Source of the DNA: Diabrotica undecimpunctata
Lineage: Eukaryota; Arthropoda; Insecta; Coleoptera; Chrysomelidae
Direction of reading: 5' to 3'
DNA: 64,000 nt
NCBI RefSeq assembly: GCF_040954645.1
Contig: NC_092805.1
Coordinates: 74,075,186 to 74,139,185 of the forward strand
Shown here one piece after another: positions 12,091 through 21,459 of the stretch. Under the pieces are notes generated by a model. It was not told where the DNA came from. It worked only from the letters and a program-made list of their open reading frames with translations, and did not search any database. The translations under genes and the position numbers were made by a program. Every line of letters starts with the position of its first letter. Position 1 is the stretch's first letter.

Positions 12091-13435
12091 TGTGACGATT
12101 GGGGTTTATAGAAAATAATTTATAAGTTATATACTACATAATATTAGATATTAAAAAGTATTTGATTATTTTAAATAAGTTATATACTAGAGAATTTTAT
12201 AAAAATATATTTATGTGAGGGCATTTTAAGAAATTAGCATATAATAATTGTAAAAATATAATAGAAAAATATAATAAATTGTAAAATAATAGATTTAAGT
12301 GAGCCATGTGCCTAGGCAACCAACTATACATACTCCAAGTGTCAAATTAAGAATCATAATACGAATATAAGTGGGGTTATTATAATAATATATTGTTTGA
12401 AATGTGTATTTTATTAAATTAGAGTGTTAGTTACTAATTTAATTATATATTCTGATCTGAAAAGCCTAAATGTAAACAAAATTATTAATAGAAAAGAATG
12501 GAATTCTCTGGATCTCCGGAGATGGCCATGTTTGCGAAATGGTTTGTTCTAGAAAATTCAGACAAGTATTTGATAGAACAAATTGGAACATGATCTATTA
12601 CCAGATGGTTCTAGAAATCCAAAACATATAAATACCCGTGATTTGGATTCAAGAGGGCAGTTTTTAAGTTTTTTAGTCAGAAGTCAAGCAGTTTATTATG
12701 AAAGTTAGTTAGAGTCAGTGAATCAAGTACAAATAGTCCAATAGTTTAATATAGTGAGTTAAATGAAGATTAAAAATTATGCATATAATTTAATGCACAT
12801 TTATAATTATACACAAATAATTATTGAAGATAAAAAAAGGTATATTGGAAGAAATTAAATTATATTATGGTTGGAGATTAGTATAAATCAACTTATAATA
12901 ATTGGATATTGGTATATTGAAAAGAAGAATAAATATAAATGCTGTTTGCTGGTTTGGTTGGTGGTGTATAGATGCTGGTGAAGAAAAATATATCTTAAAT
13001 TGGTAGAAGCTGATAATTGAAAAAAGTAATTTCACAAAAAAACAAGGATAACTGAAGTACGAAGACATTCAGTGGTGATTAGAATCTATATACTTAGTGG
13101 AAAATAGTTCATTTAGGCATTCAGTGAAAGAAAGGTACAAAATTTTGTTAATATAATTTAGTTAGTGTCATAACAATTTCAATTTTGAAGATAGTTTTGT
13201 TTAAATTGTAGATTGTCTATAGAATTTAATTAGTTTTATTAGAATATCAATTTAAAGATAGTTTATTTTAAATTTACATTGGCTAAGTTAGATATATATG
13301 TGTGTTTCATAATAGTTATAATAAAGATAATTTAAAAAAGTACTTACAAGCTAATTCTTTGAGAACCGCGATAAAAACCCTATATTATTAAAAATACTCA
13401 TTGCTCATCATTCAAACAAAAAACACATCATAACA
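12091..13435 (+). repeat. 5' LTR of gypsy-1
   Basis: 1345 bp, TG...CA termini. It contains heat-shock-element-like sites and a TATA-like box (see the promoter entry). The small minus-strand open frame at 12865-13068 occurs identically in the 3' LTR and is not judged a gene. Confidence 0.97.
12547..12634 (+). promoter_or_regulatory. Candidate LTR promoter: heat-shock-element-like sites plus TATA-like box
   Basis: TTCTAGAAAATTC at 12547-12559 fits the three-unit heat shock element pattern TTCnnGAAnnTTC exactly. A second TTCnnGAA pair lies at 12609-12616, and isolated GAAC units lie between. A TATA-like string ATATAAATA lies at about 12626-12634, with CAGTTTTT about 30 bp downstream as a possible start. 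Retrotransposons with heat-responsive LTRs are known, such as plant ONSEN. Induction of this one is an inference from the sites and their position. The identical set is in the 3' LTR at 19548-19635. Confidence 0.5.
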
Positions 13436-13437
13436 AT

Positions 13438-13456
13438 TTGGCACCCAACGCGGTGG
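13438..13456 (+). other. Primer binding site candidate of gypsy-1
   Basis: TTTGGCACCCAACGCGGTGG follows the 5' LTR after two bases. The core TGGCnCCCAACG is shared with gypsy-2 at 28422, supporting a conserved tRNA primer site. I cannot assign the tRNA with certainty; a lysine-type TGGCGCC start is the nearest familiar pattern. Confidence 0.6.
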
Positions 13457-13579
13457 CTCTCTATTTAAAAGAATTAGTTTGGGAAGATAAGTGCTCTCAT
13501 ATAATTAAATTAATTATCAGTAGAAAGGAAAAATAATAGATTTTATTATTAATTATATTTGAACAAGTAAAGTCTCAAA

Positions 13580-15226
13580 ATGTCTCAAGGAAAGAAAGGT
13601 ACAAGAAGCAAAAAGAATGAAGAAGATGTGGAAGTAGAAACACAACCTATACAAGAGGAGAGTTTAGTTCAAGTTCCACAAGATACTGCAGAAATGAATC
13701 CAGAAAGAGAGGAAAATGTCAATATGGCAGCTTTGATGTCATTAATGATGCAGATGAACAAGACAATAGAAGAGAATTCAAAAGAAATCAAAGAAGACAT
13801 AAAAAAATTGGAAGAGAATTCAAAAGAAGTCAAAGAAGACATGAAAAAAATAGAACAAAAAATGGAACAGAATTCACAAGAAGTCAAAGAAGACATAAAA
13901 AAAATGGAACAGAAATTGGAAGAGAATTATAGAAAATTAGAAAAGAAAATAGAAGATAATAATAATAAAATTGTAAAACAAATGGAAAAACAAATGGATA
14001 AAAAACTTGAAGCTGCAGAGAAAAAAGTAGCAAATGAAATAAAAAGTATACGGAATGACTACAAGAAAAGGATAGACAATGAGAGGACAGAAGTAAAGAG
14101 GATTATTCAAGATAATAAAATAGATATAGAACAGAAAATAGAGTTACAGAAATGTAACTTAGAAGTAAAAATTAACGAAGACAGGAGAAACACAGAAGAA
14201 AGATTAGACGATATACAACAAAATATCCAAATAAATAGTAATCAAATAAGAAATGTGGAACAGAGAATAGATGATATTTCACAAATGAGAGACATAGGGA
14301 GACCTTACTTAAATTTAACAAATGAGACTGGGATTAAATTCTCTGGTAATATAAAAAATTTGCATCCTAGAGTATACATAAATAGTTTAAAACATAAATT
14401 AAGATTGGTGAATAATATTAATGATATTAAAGATTATATTAGAATGACATTAAATGACAATGCAGCAACTTGGTTTGCTAGTATTGAGAATGATTTAGAT
14501 AATTTTCAAACATTTGAAAATAAATTTTTAAATTATTATTGGGGTGAATTAGAGCAAGCCAAGTTTAGAGAAATTCTATATTTTGGAAAGTATAATCAAA
14601 ATTTAAAATCAAATATGGTAGATTATGCATTGAAATTGATAACAGTTGCAAAATATTTAGAACCACCACTTAGAGAGGATGAAACAGTCTTAAATGTATC
14701 TAGACATTTTGATGCTGATGTTGTGCAAACCGTAACTGTACAAAATATTCAAACAATAGATAGTTTTATTAATTTTATTCAAAGAATACAAAGAGGCAAT
14801 ATGACAAGTAATAATAATAACAGAAAAAACAATAGTAACTTTCAATATAATAGAAATGATAATCAACAATATAGACAATCATATAATAATTATAGATATG
14901 TTGATAGTTTACAAAAATTTAATAATAATAATAGTAATCAAAATAGACAGAATTTTAATAACAATACTAGTTATAATAGACAACATTTTAATAACAGTAC
15001 TAATAATAATAAACAAGATTTTAACAATAGAAGAAATACAGAGCGACCTAACTATAACAGACAGGTAAATTGTGTTCGAAGGAATAGAAGCTGCGAAGAC
15101 AGGGAACGAAATAGTACAAGGCAAGAAAATGTGAGTAGAAGTCATAGTAGGGAAGGACATAGGACATCAGATCCAAGTGGTCAGATACAATCTGACAATT
15201 CTAATAATCAAAATTTTGTGCAGTAA
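13580..15226 (+). CDS. gag: Gag polyprotein of gypsy-1
   Basis: A 548-residue open frame starting at the first ATG after a 144-bp leader. Residues 1-50 are charged. Residues 55-235 form a long coiled coil that begins with three tandem repeats of a 12-18 residue module (NSKEIKEDIKKLEE, then NSKEVKEDMKKIEQ, then NSQEVKEDIKKMEQ). Residues 245-405 resemble a retrotransposon capsid, with TWF, FENKFLNYYWG and RHFD blocks shared with gypsy-2. Residues 405-548 are Asn/Gln-rich, then Arg/Ser-rich. No CCHC zinc knuckle is present, so the basic tail probably replaces nucleocapsid RNA binding. The last residues overlap the pol frame at a -1 slippery site. Gag builds the cytoplasmic particle that holds the RNA and Pol. 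Confidence 0.93.
   Translation: MSQGKKGTRSKKNEEDVEVETQPIQEESLVQVPQDTAEMNPEREENVNMAALMSLMMQMNKTIEENSKEIKEDIKKLEENSKEVKEDMKKIEQKMEQNSQEVKEDIKKMEQKLEENYRKLEKKIEDNNNKIVKQMEKQMDKKLEAAEKKVANEIKSIRNDYKKRIDNERTEVKRIIQDNKIDIEQKIELQKCNLEVKINEDRRNTEERLDDIQQNIQINSNQIRNVEQRIDDISQMRDIGRPYLNLTNETGIKFSGNIKNLHPRVYINSLKHKLRLVNNINDIKDYIRMTLNDNAATWFASIENDLDNFQTFENKFLNYYWGELEQAKFREILYFGKYNQNLKSNMVDYALKLITVAKYLEPPLREDETVLNVSRHFDADVVQTVTVQNIQTIDSFINFIQRIQRGNMTSNNNNRKNNSNFQYNRNDNQQYRQSYNNYRYVDSLQKFNNNNSNQNRQNFNNNTSYNRQHFNNSTNNNKQDFNNRRNTERPNYNRQVNCVRRNRSCEDRERNSTRQENVSRSHSREGHRTSDPSGQIQSDNSNNQNFVQ
15211..15217 (+). promoter_or_regulatory. -1 ribosomal frameshift heptamer at the gag-pol junction
   Basis: In the gag frame the bases read A AAT TTT, matching the canonical X XXY YYZ slippery pattern, 6 nt before the gag stop codon (TAA at 15224-15226). 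The pol frame is -1 relative to gag and opens exactly here, just after in-frame TAATAA at 15205-15210. No other overlap exists, so slippage at this site is the simplest way to make Gag-Pol. A downstream pseudoknot was not evaluated. Confidence 0.75.
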
Positions 15227-18200
15227 ACTTTCTGAATTACAAGTTAGGCCATTGCTATTATGAAAAACCTTCTGAATTTATTTCTTTAGATGAAGATAAA
15301 ATTATTGAATCTATTAATTTAATTTATATAAATGCTTTGGCCAAAAATAAAATGATTAAGATTATGATAGATACTGGTTCAGAAAGTACTTTAGTCTCGG
15401 AGAATTTTATTTTTAATACATTAAAACTATCAGATATAATAAAGATTCCAAAAATTAAAATTATTGGTGCAAATAATAAGAAGTTGGGTGAAATTGATAA
15501 ACTAGCCAATTTTAAAATTAATATTCTTAATAAAGAAATTAATATGCAAGGATTTATTGTCAAGGATTTATGTGTTGATATATTAATGGGAAATGATGAA
15601 TTGGAAAAGAAGAAAGTAAAGATAGATTTTGAAGAAAAAATGGTAACTTTGGAAGGGCAAATAATTAAATTTATGCAGAAAGATGAGGTAGAAGAAGGAA
15701 TAAGAGTTGATAGGATATTATTAAAAGAAAATAATGATGTTTATGAAGAAGAAATGTATTTTGATGATAGGGAAATGTCCCAAAAGAATGTAAAGAATAA
15801 TGGTAGTGAATATTTAAGGAATGGAAATTTTAAGCAGATGGATGCCTACGAGGCGGAGTGCGTAAAATTGGAAGCAAGGAATAATGAGTACATATTGAAG
15901 AATAATGTTATTTGTAAAGAAGAAGATATGATGAAAGTTTTAAATTGCCCTGAAGAATATAAATCAATAGTCATTTCCATATTGCAGCAACACAAGGGAC
16001 TTGTCAATAAAGAAAATAGAATTGCCCAAAATTATATCCATAGTATAAAAGTTAAAGAAGAAAAAGATTTTAAAACAAAATCATACCCAATACCATATAA
16101 ATACAGAGAAGAAGTAAACAAAACAATTAATAATATGTTAGAAGATGGGATCATTGAGAAGGCAGACACACGTTTTATTAACCCCATAGTAGTAGTACGA
16201 AAAAGATCAGGTGAAATCAGGTTATGTTTGGATGCAAGGAATATTAACAAGATTACTGAAAAGCAATTTGAAGCACCAATGAGTATAGATGGAATATTAG
16301 GAAGAATTACAGGAATGTCATTTTTCACTAAAATCGATTTACAGCATAGTTTTTGGTTAATACCTCTAGAAAGAAAAAGTAGACAGTATACAGGATTTCA
16401 GATAGATGGAGTAGTATATCAATTCAAAGTAGTACCATTTGGACTTCAATCATCTTGCAGTGCTCTATGTAGATGTCTTCATGATATTTTGGATCAATAT
16501 GAACATTTTGTAATTCACTACATTGATGATATATTAATTTTTTCTAAAACGGCTGAAGATCATGAGAAACACCTAAAAATTATAATAAATAGATTAGACA
16601 AAGTTGGACTAAAAATAAATCAAGAAAAATGTACATTTTTTCAAAAAGAAGTCATATATCTAGGTTATAAACTTAACACTAAGGGAATCGAAATGGATCC
16701 AGAACGGACACAAGTCATTCAGGAATATAAAACACCACACAATTTAAGAACTTTAAGAGGATTTATTGGAATAATTAATTATTATAAAAGGATGATACCA
16801 GATCTAAGTATAAAAGAAATTCCATTACTTGAACTACTGAGAAAAGGTGTAAAATGGAGATGGGATCAGAGAAGAGAACTAGCATTCCAAGAAATTAAAA
16901 ACATTTTTCTGTCAAATTTGAAAATATACTATCCTGACTATACACAGCCATTCATATTAAGAACAGATGCATCAATAGAGAGATTATCAGGGGTATTATT
17001 ACAAATACATGATGGGGTCGAATACCCAATACAATTCATTTCAAGAATCACAAAGCCACATGAAAAGGGCTACTCAGTTTCAGAATTAGAACTAGCAAGT
17101 ATAATACACTGTGTCACAAAATTAAGATTTTATTTGTTGGGTAATGAATTTACAATAGAAACAGATCACCAAGCTTTAACGTCTATATTAAATAACAAAT
17201 ATGGAAACAGTAGAATACATCGGTGGAGTCTAATACTTAGTGAATACTGCTTTGAAATCAAATACATTTCTGGAAAATCCAATATAGTGGCAGATGCTTT
17301 ATCAAGGTTAGAAAATACATCACAAAAAGGGCAGCGAACAATAAAAATTGGATTAAATCAATTAGTAGAAAGTACTGGATTATATTCTAAAGAAGAAATT
17401 ATAAGAGATCAGATCAATTTGAGTGAAAAACAAAAAGTCCTTAGGAAAGATGGAGTATATTATAAAATAATAAATGGCATAGAAGTATATGTAATAACTA
17501 GAACTTTAGCAAAGAAAATATTGAAAAATTTACATAACGATTATATGCATATTGGTTCAAGAAAGCTATGGATGCTATTTAGGGACAATTATTTTGCAAA
17601 GAATGACATAAGTATAGCAAAAGAAATTACTACCCAATGCCCAATATGTCAACTAAACAAAGAAAAGAATTTCAAAAACCAGAACACATATAAATCTAAT
17701 GTTATATATGAAAAACTAAATACAGTTTCCATGGATTTTATTTCAAATTTAGTTCTCAGTCCAACAGGAAAAAAGCATATACTAGTGATAGTTGATTTAT
17801 ATACAAAATTTATTAAACTATATCCCTGCTCCAGAACAAATGTTAAAACATTAAAATTATATATTAATCAATTTTTCGAAGAAATAGGACCATTTAGAAA
17901 TTGCATAATAGATAATGCTACATATTTTAACAACCAAAAATTTCGGACATTTTGTGAGAAAAAGGGAATCAACATTCATTTTACAAGTATCAGACATCCT
18001 CAGGCAAATCCTGCAGAAAGATATATTAAAGAAGTTATAAAATATTTAAGGATACTGTGCCAAAACCAACATGAAACTTGGCAGCAACATATACCACAAG
18101 TAGAATATTTTTTAAATAATACACATAATTTGAATACAGAGGAAGTACCAGAATATTTAATGTTTGGCCATATAGGAAACAGAAAGTGGATTAGTGAATA

Positions 18201-18522
18201 TAATCAGGATATGTTAGAACAAGTAATGCAGAAAGTGAATAACCGAATTAGGAGGAAAGCTGAAAAATATATCAGAAGACAAAATCGAAATATAAAAAAA
18301 CCAATCACATTTCAAAAAGGAGACCTAGTGTTAATTCGTTCACTTAGAAAAAGTAATGTTAAAGAAAACCGTTGTAAGAAATTACAACCAATGTTTGAAG
18401 GTCCATATACAATTGAAAATCAGAATGGACTAAATAGTTATGTGTTAATAGATGCAGAGAACAGACTAAGAGGCATATTTCATATCAACGACATTTTTCA
18501 ATATCATGAAGAGATTGAATAA
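15211..18522 (+). CDS. pol: Pol polyprotein of gypsy-1: protease, RT, RNase H, integrase
   Basis: One open frame of 1103 codons after the frameshift. Domains in order: aspartic protease with IDTGSE (near 15367); reverse transcriptase with the catalytic YIDDIL box (16519); RNase H with TDAS (near 16960) and a TDHQAL block; a 'GKSNIVADALSR' tether; integrase with an HHCC finger (HNDYMHIG through CPICQ, about 17535-17655); then the DDE core D (in MDF, near 17734), D (in DNA, near 17908) and E (in AERY, near 18014), the last two 35 residues apart. A C-terminal GPY block (FEGPYTI, near 18400) follows and no chromodomain is seen. All catalytic residues are present. Products copy the RNA in the particle and insert the cDNA in the nucleus. 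It probably lacks its own start codon and is made as Gag-Pol. Confidence 0.95.
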   Translation, partial: KFCAVNFLNYKLGHCYYEKPSEFISLDEDKIIESINLIYINALAKNKMIKIMIDTGSESTLVSENFIFNTLKLSDIIKIPKIKIIGANNKKLGEIDKLANFKINILNKEINMQGFIVKDLCVDILMGNDELEKKKVKIDFEEKMVTLEGQIIKFMQKDEVEEGIRVDRILLKENNDVYEEEMYFDDREMSQKNVKNNGSEYLRNGNFKQMDAYEAECVKLEARNNEYILKNNVICKEEDMMKVLNCPEEYKSIVISILQQHKGLVNKENRIAQNYIHSIKVKEEKDFKTKSYPIPYKYREEVNKTINNMLEDGIIEKADTRFINPIVVVRKRSGEIRLCLDARNINKITEKQFEAPMSIDGILGRITGMSFFTKIDLQHSFWLIPLERKSRQYTGFQIDGVVYQFKVVPFGLQSSCSALCRCLHDILDQYEHFVIHYIDDILIFSKTAEDHEKHLKIIINRLDKVGLKINQEKCTFFQKEVIYLGYKLNTKGIEMDPERTQVIQEYKTPHNLRTLRGFIGIINYYKRMIPDLSIKEIPLLELLRKGVKWRWDQRRELAFQEIKNIFLSNLKIYYPDYTQPFILRTDASIERLSGVLLQIHDGVEYPIQFISRITKPHEKGYSVSELELASIIHCVTKLRFYLLGNEFTIETDHQALTSILNNKYGNSRIHRWSLILSEYCFEIKYISGKSNIVADALSRLENTSQKGQRTIKIGLNQLVESTGLYSKEEIIRDQINLSEKQKVLRKDGVYYKIINGIEVYVITRTLAKKILKNLHNDYMHIGSRKLWMLFRDNYFAKNDISIAKEITTQCPICQLNKEKNFKNQNTYKSNVIYEKLNTVSMDFISNLVLSPTGKKHILVIVDLYTKFIKLYPCSRTNVKTLKLYINQFFEEIGPFRNCIIDNATYFNNQKFRTFCEKKGINIHFTSIRHPQANPAERYIKEVIKYLRILCQNQHETWQQHIPQVEYFLNNTHNLNTEEVPEYLMFGHIGNRKWISEYNQDMLEQVMQKVNNRIRRKAEKYIRRQNRNIKKPITFQKGDLVLIRSLRKSNVKENRCKKLQPMFEGPYTIENQNGLNSYVLIDAENRLRGIFHINDIFQYHEEIE

Positions 18523-19091
18523 TGATTTCTATACCTTTAACACAAATATAATAACACTAATAACTTACTGATAGATCCATTTCATAGATAGATGGTAGAT
18601 TTCTTTGTTGTGAATAAATGTGACATCATACTTGTTGAATTTTGTATATATGGAAATTAATTTGTACCCTAAAAATCATAATTTGGGGTTAGATACTATA
18701 ATTGCTATAAAAATGTCTTTCTAATATAATAAAGTGGAAAAACTTACCAATTTATATTGATGAAGTTATTTTGAATGGAAATAATTCCTAGATTTTGTCT
18801 ATAAATAAACAGAACACCATATCTATTATATTTTTAATTAAGGTTATATTTTATTCTCTGATATCGCATCCATTGCTCCATTTGACATGACAGTTTGACC
18901 ATAGAATAGCCGAACTGTGCTCCGTTGTTCTCTGTTTTGACATAGACAGCGAACAGGGATGTATTTAACACATTTTAAATAAAATAAAAAAAAAAAAATT
19001 TTGATTTATTAAATTTAATAAGGTATGAGAAAATTAATATTTAAAAAAATAATAAGTAAATTATTTATTTTAAATATTATTTTTGGGGTAT
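18523..19091 (+). other. 3' untranslated region of gypsy-1
   Basis: 569 bp between the pol stop and the 3' LTR without an open frame or env-like sequence. It ends in 'ttattttt' followed by GGGGTAT next to the LTR, a weak polypurine-tract candidate. Internal 'gacatgacagtttgacc' and 'ttttgacatagac' are similar short strings of unknown meaning. Confidence 0.7.
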
Positions 19092-20432
19092 TGTGACGAT
19101 TGGGGTTTATAGAAAATAATTTATAAGTTATATACTACATAATATTAGATATTAAAAAGTATTTGATTATTTTAAATAAGTTATATACTAGAGAATTTTA
19201 TAAAAATATATTTATGTGAGGGCATTTTAAGAAATTAGCATATAATAATTGTAAAAATATAATAGAAAAATATAATAAATTGTAAAATAATAGATTTAAG
19301 TGAGCCATGTGCCTAGGCAACCAACTATACATACTCCAAGTGTCAAATTAAGAATCATAATACGAATATAAGTGGGGTTATTATAATAATATATTGTTTG
19401 AAATGTGTATTTTATTAAATTAGAGTGTTAGTTACTAATTTAATTATATATTCTGATCTGAAAAGCCTAAATGTAAACAAAATTATTAATAGAAAAGAAT
19501 GGAATTCTCTGGATCTCCGGAGATGGCCATGTTTGCGAAATGGTTTGTTCTAGAAAATTCAGACAAGTATTTGATAGAACAAATTGGAACATGATCTATT
19601 ACCAGATGGTTCTAGAAATCCAAAACATATAAATACCCGTGATTTGGATTCAAGAGGGCAGTTTTTAAGTTTTTTAGTCAGAAGTCAAGCAGTTTATTAT
19701 GAAAGTTAGTTAGAGTCAGTGAATCAAGTACAAATAGTCCAATAGTTTAATATAGTGAGTTAAATGAAGATTAAAAATTATGCATATAATTTAATGCACA
19801 TTTATAATTATACACAAATAATTATTGAAGATAAAAAAAGGTATATTGGAAGAAATTAAATTATATTATGGTTGGAGATTAGTATAAATCAACTTATAAT
19901 AATTGGATATTGGTATATTGAAAAGAAGAATAAATATAAATGCTGTTTGCTGGTTTGGTTGGTGGTGTATAGATGCTGGTGAAGAAAAATATATCTTAAA
20001 TTGGTAGAAGCTGATAATTGAAAAAAGTAATTTCACAAAAAAACAAGGATAACTGAAGTACGAAGACATTCAGTGGTGATTAGAATCTATATACTTAGTG
20101 GAAAATAGTTCATTTAGGCATTCAGTGAAAGAAAGGTACAAAATTTTGTTAATATAATTTAGTTAGTGTCATAACAATTTCAATTTTGAAGATAGTTTTG
20201 TTTAAATTGTAGATTGTCTATAGAATTTAATTAGTTTTATTAGAATATCAATTTAAAGATAGTTTATTTTAAATTTACATTGGCTAAGTTAGATATATAT
20301 GTGTGTTTCATAATAGTTATAATAAAGATAATTTAAAAAAGTACTTACAAGCTAATTCTTTGAGAACCGCGATAAAAACCCTATATTATTAAAAATACTC
20401 ATTGCTCATCATTCAAACAAAAAACACATCAT

Positions 20433-20436
<4 letters not shown>
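19092..20436 (+). repeat. 3' LTR of gypsy-1
   Basis: 1345 bp, matching the 5' LTR at a constant offset of 7001, including the heat-shock-element-like site (19548-19560) and the TATA-like box (about 19627-19635). It runs directly into a TA tract. Confidence 0.97.

Positions 20437-20492
<56 letters not shown>
20437..20492. repeat. (TA)n microsatellite
   Basis: AT dinucleotide run between the gypsy-1 3' LTR and the inverted end ('ctacggcataaag') of unit X copy C. With 12079-12090 it represents the original tract that gypsy-1 entered. Confidence 0.96.
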
Positions 20493-20494
<2 letters not shown>

Positions 20495-21459
20495 ACGGCA
20501 TAAAGTAAACTCAGCCCATCTTAAAATTAAGGTTCAAGTGAGCTCCGTGGTGAAGTGGACACCGATAAACGGAGCTCACTTGACCATTCCATAATATTGG
20601 CTGTGTCGATTCGTTAACATGTATAGTTTCATAATTTTTAAAAATTTTGTAGAGTCCATAAGTACCCCTGTATCATAAATGTATATCGCTTAGTTCACGT
20701 GTATATATTATAGGGGTCGTTCAGGTCTTTTTCACTGTATATTGGAACCATAAGTATATCGTTTTAAGTAAGCTCTGATAGTTTGGCAACTATGCGATTA
20801 AGCCGTATATTTTCAGCGTATATTCTAAACGGTTCATACGGACTCCTTAGTCCTTATTTTTGTTATCATTCATACGCATTACAGTATGTAATAGATATGT
20901 CTACTACCAAATACCTGTTTTCGGTAGGTACGTGCTTTTCTAAAAATAGCTTTATAGATACAAAAGGATTTCGTTACCAAGTTGGATGTTTTTTTCATAT
21001 GCGGAAATTTCCTAATGCATTTTGTTAACGTCAGTATGTCTTTATACGTTTTATTTAAGAATCCGATTAATATGAACTTGATTTATTTCATCCATCTATT
21101 GTTTTACGATATCTTGTAGCTTCTTTATTATTTTATTTCTGGTTTTGTTTGTGTACTACATATAATTCTGGATAGGTTATCTTAAAATAAATATTTACGT
21201 GCTAAAATAGATATTTTTGTGTAAAAATGGATAGTAGTCCGCAAAAAATGAAAGAATGCTTAATTTATCTAGCCAGAATATATTACTTTACCAATATTAC
21301 ATACTTCTGAATGGTAAGGTAATTTAGGGGTAATATGTAATCAATATAAGTGGAGTTAGTGTCCAATTTGCAATGATTTTTATAAGCAATAGCTTACTGA
21401 CTGTACTCTACATGTTCAGTTTAAATAATTAAACCTTGTCCCTTCAGAAAAGAGCAATT

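Larger units (their letters stand above)
12091..20436 (+). mobile_element. Intact Ty3/gypsy LTR retrotransposon (gypsy-1)
   Basis: An 8346-bp element with LTRs at 12091-13435 and 19092-20436. Both start TGTGACGATTGG and end ...CATAACA. The constant 7001-bp offset from first to last base shows no indels, and every segment I compared was identical, so insertion was recent. Internally: primer-site-like sequence, gag (13580-15226), pol in the -1 frame (15211-18522) ordered protease, RT, RNase H, integrase, and no env. It lies inside a (TA)n tract between unit X copy B and inverted copy C, so the target duplication cannot be delimited. The gene order and the integrase GPY motif place it in Ty3/gypsy. 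It is the only complete retroelement here. Confidence 0.97.

Noticed and set aside
12865..13068. 67-codon minus-strand frame in the gypsy-1 LTR, repeated at 19866-20069
   Set aside because: Identical because the LTRs are identical; no promoter, domain or conservation evidence.
14690..15160. Overlapping frames rich in Ile in the gag Asn-rich tail
   Set aside because: Out-of-frame reading of AAT repeats.
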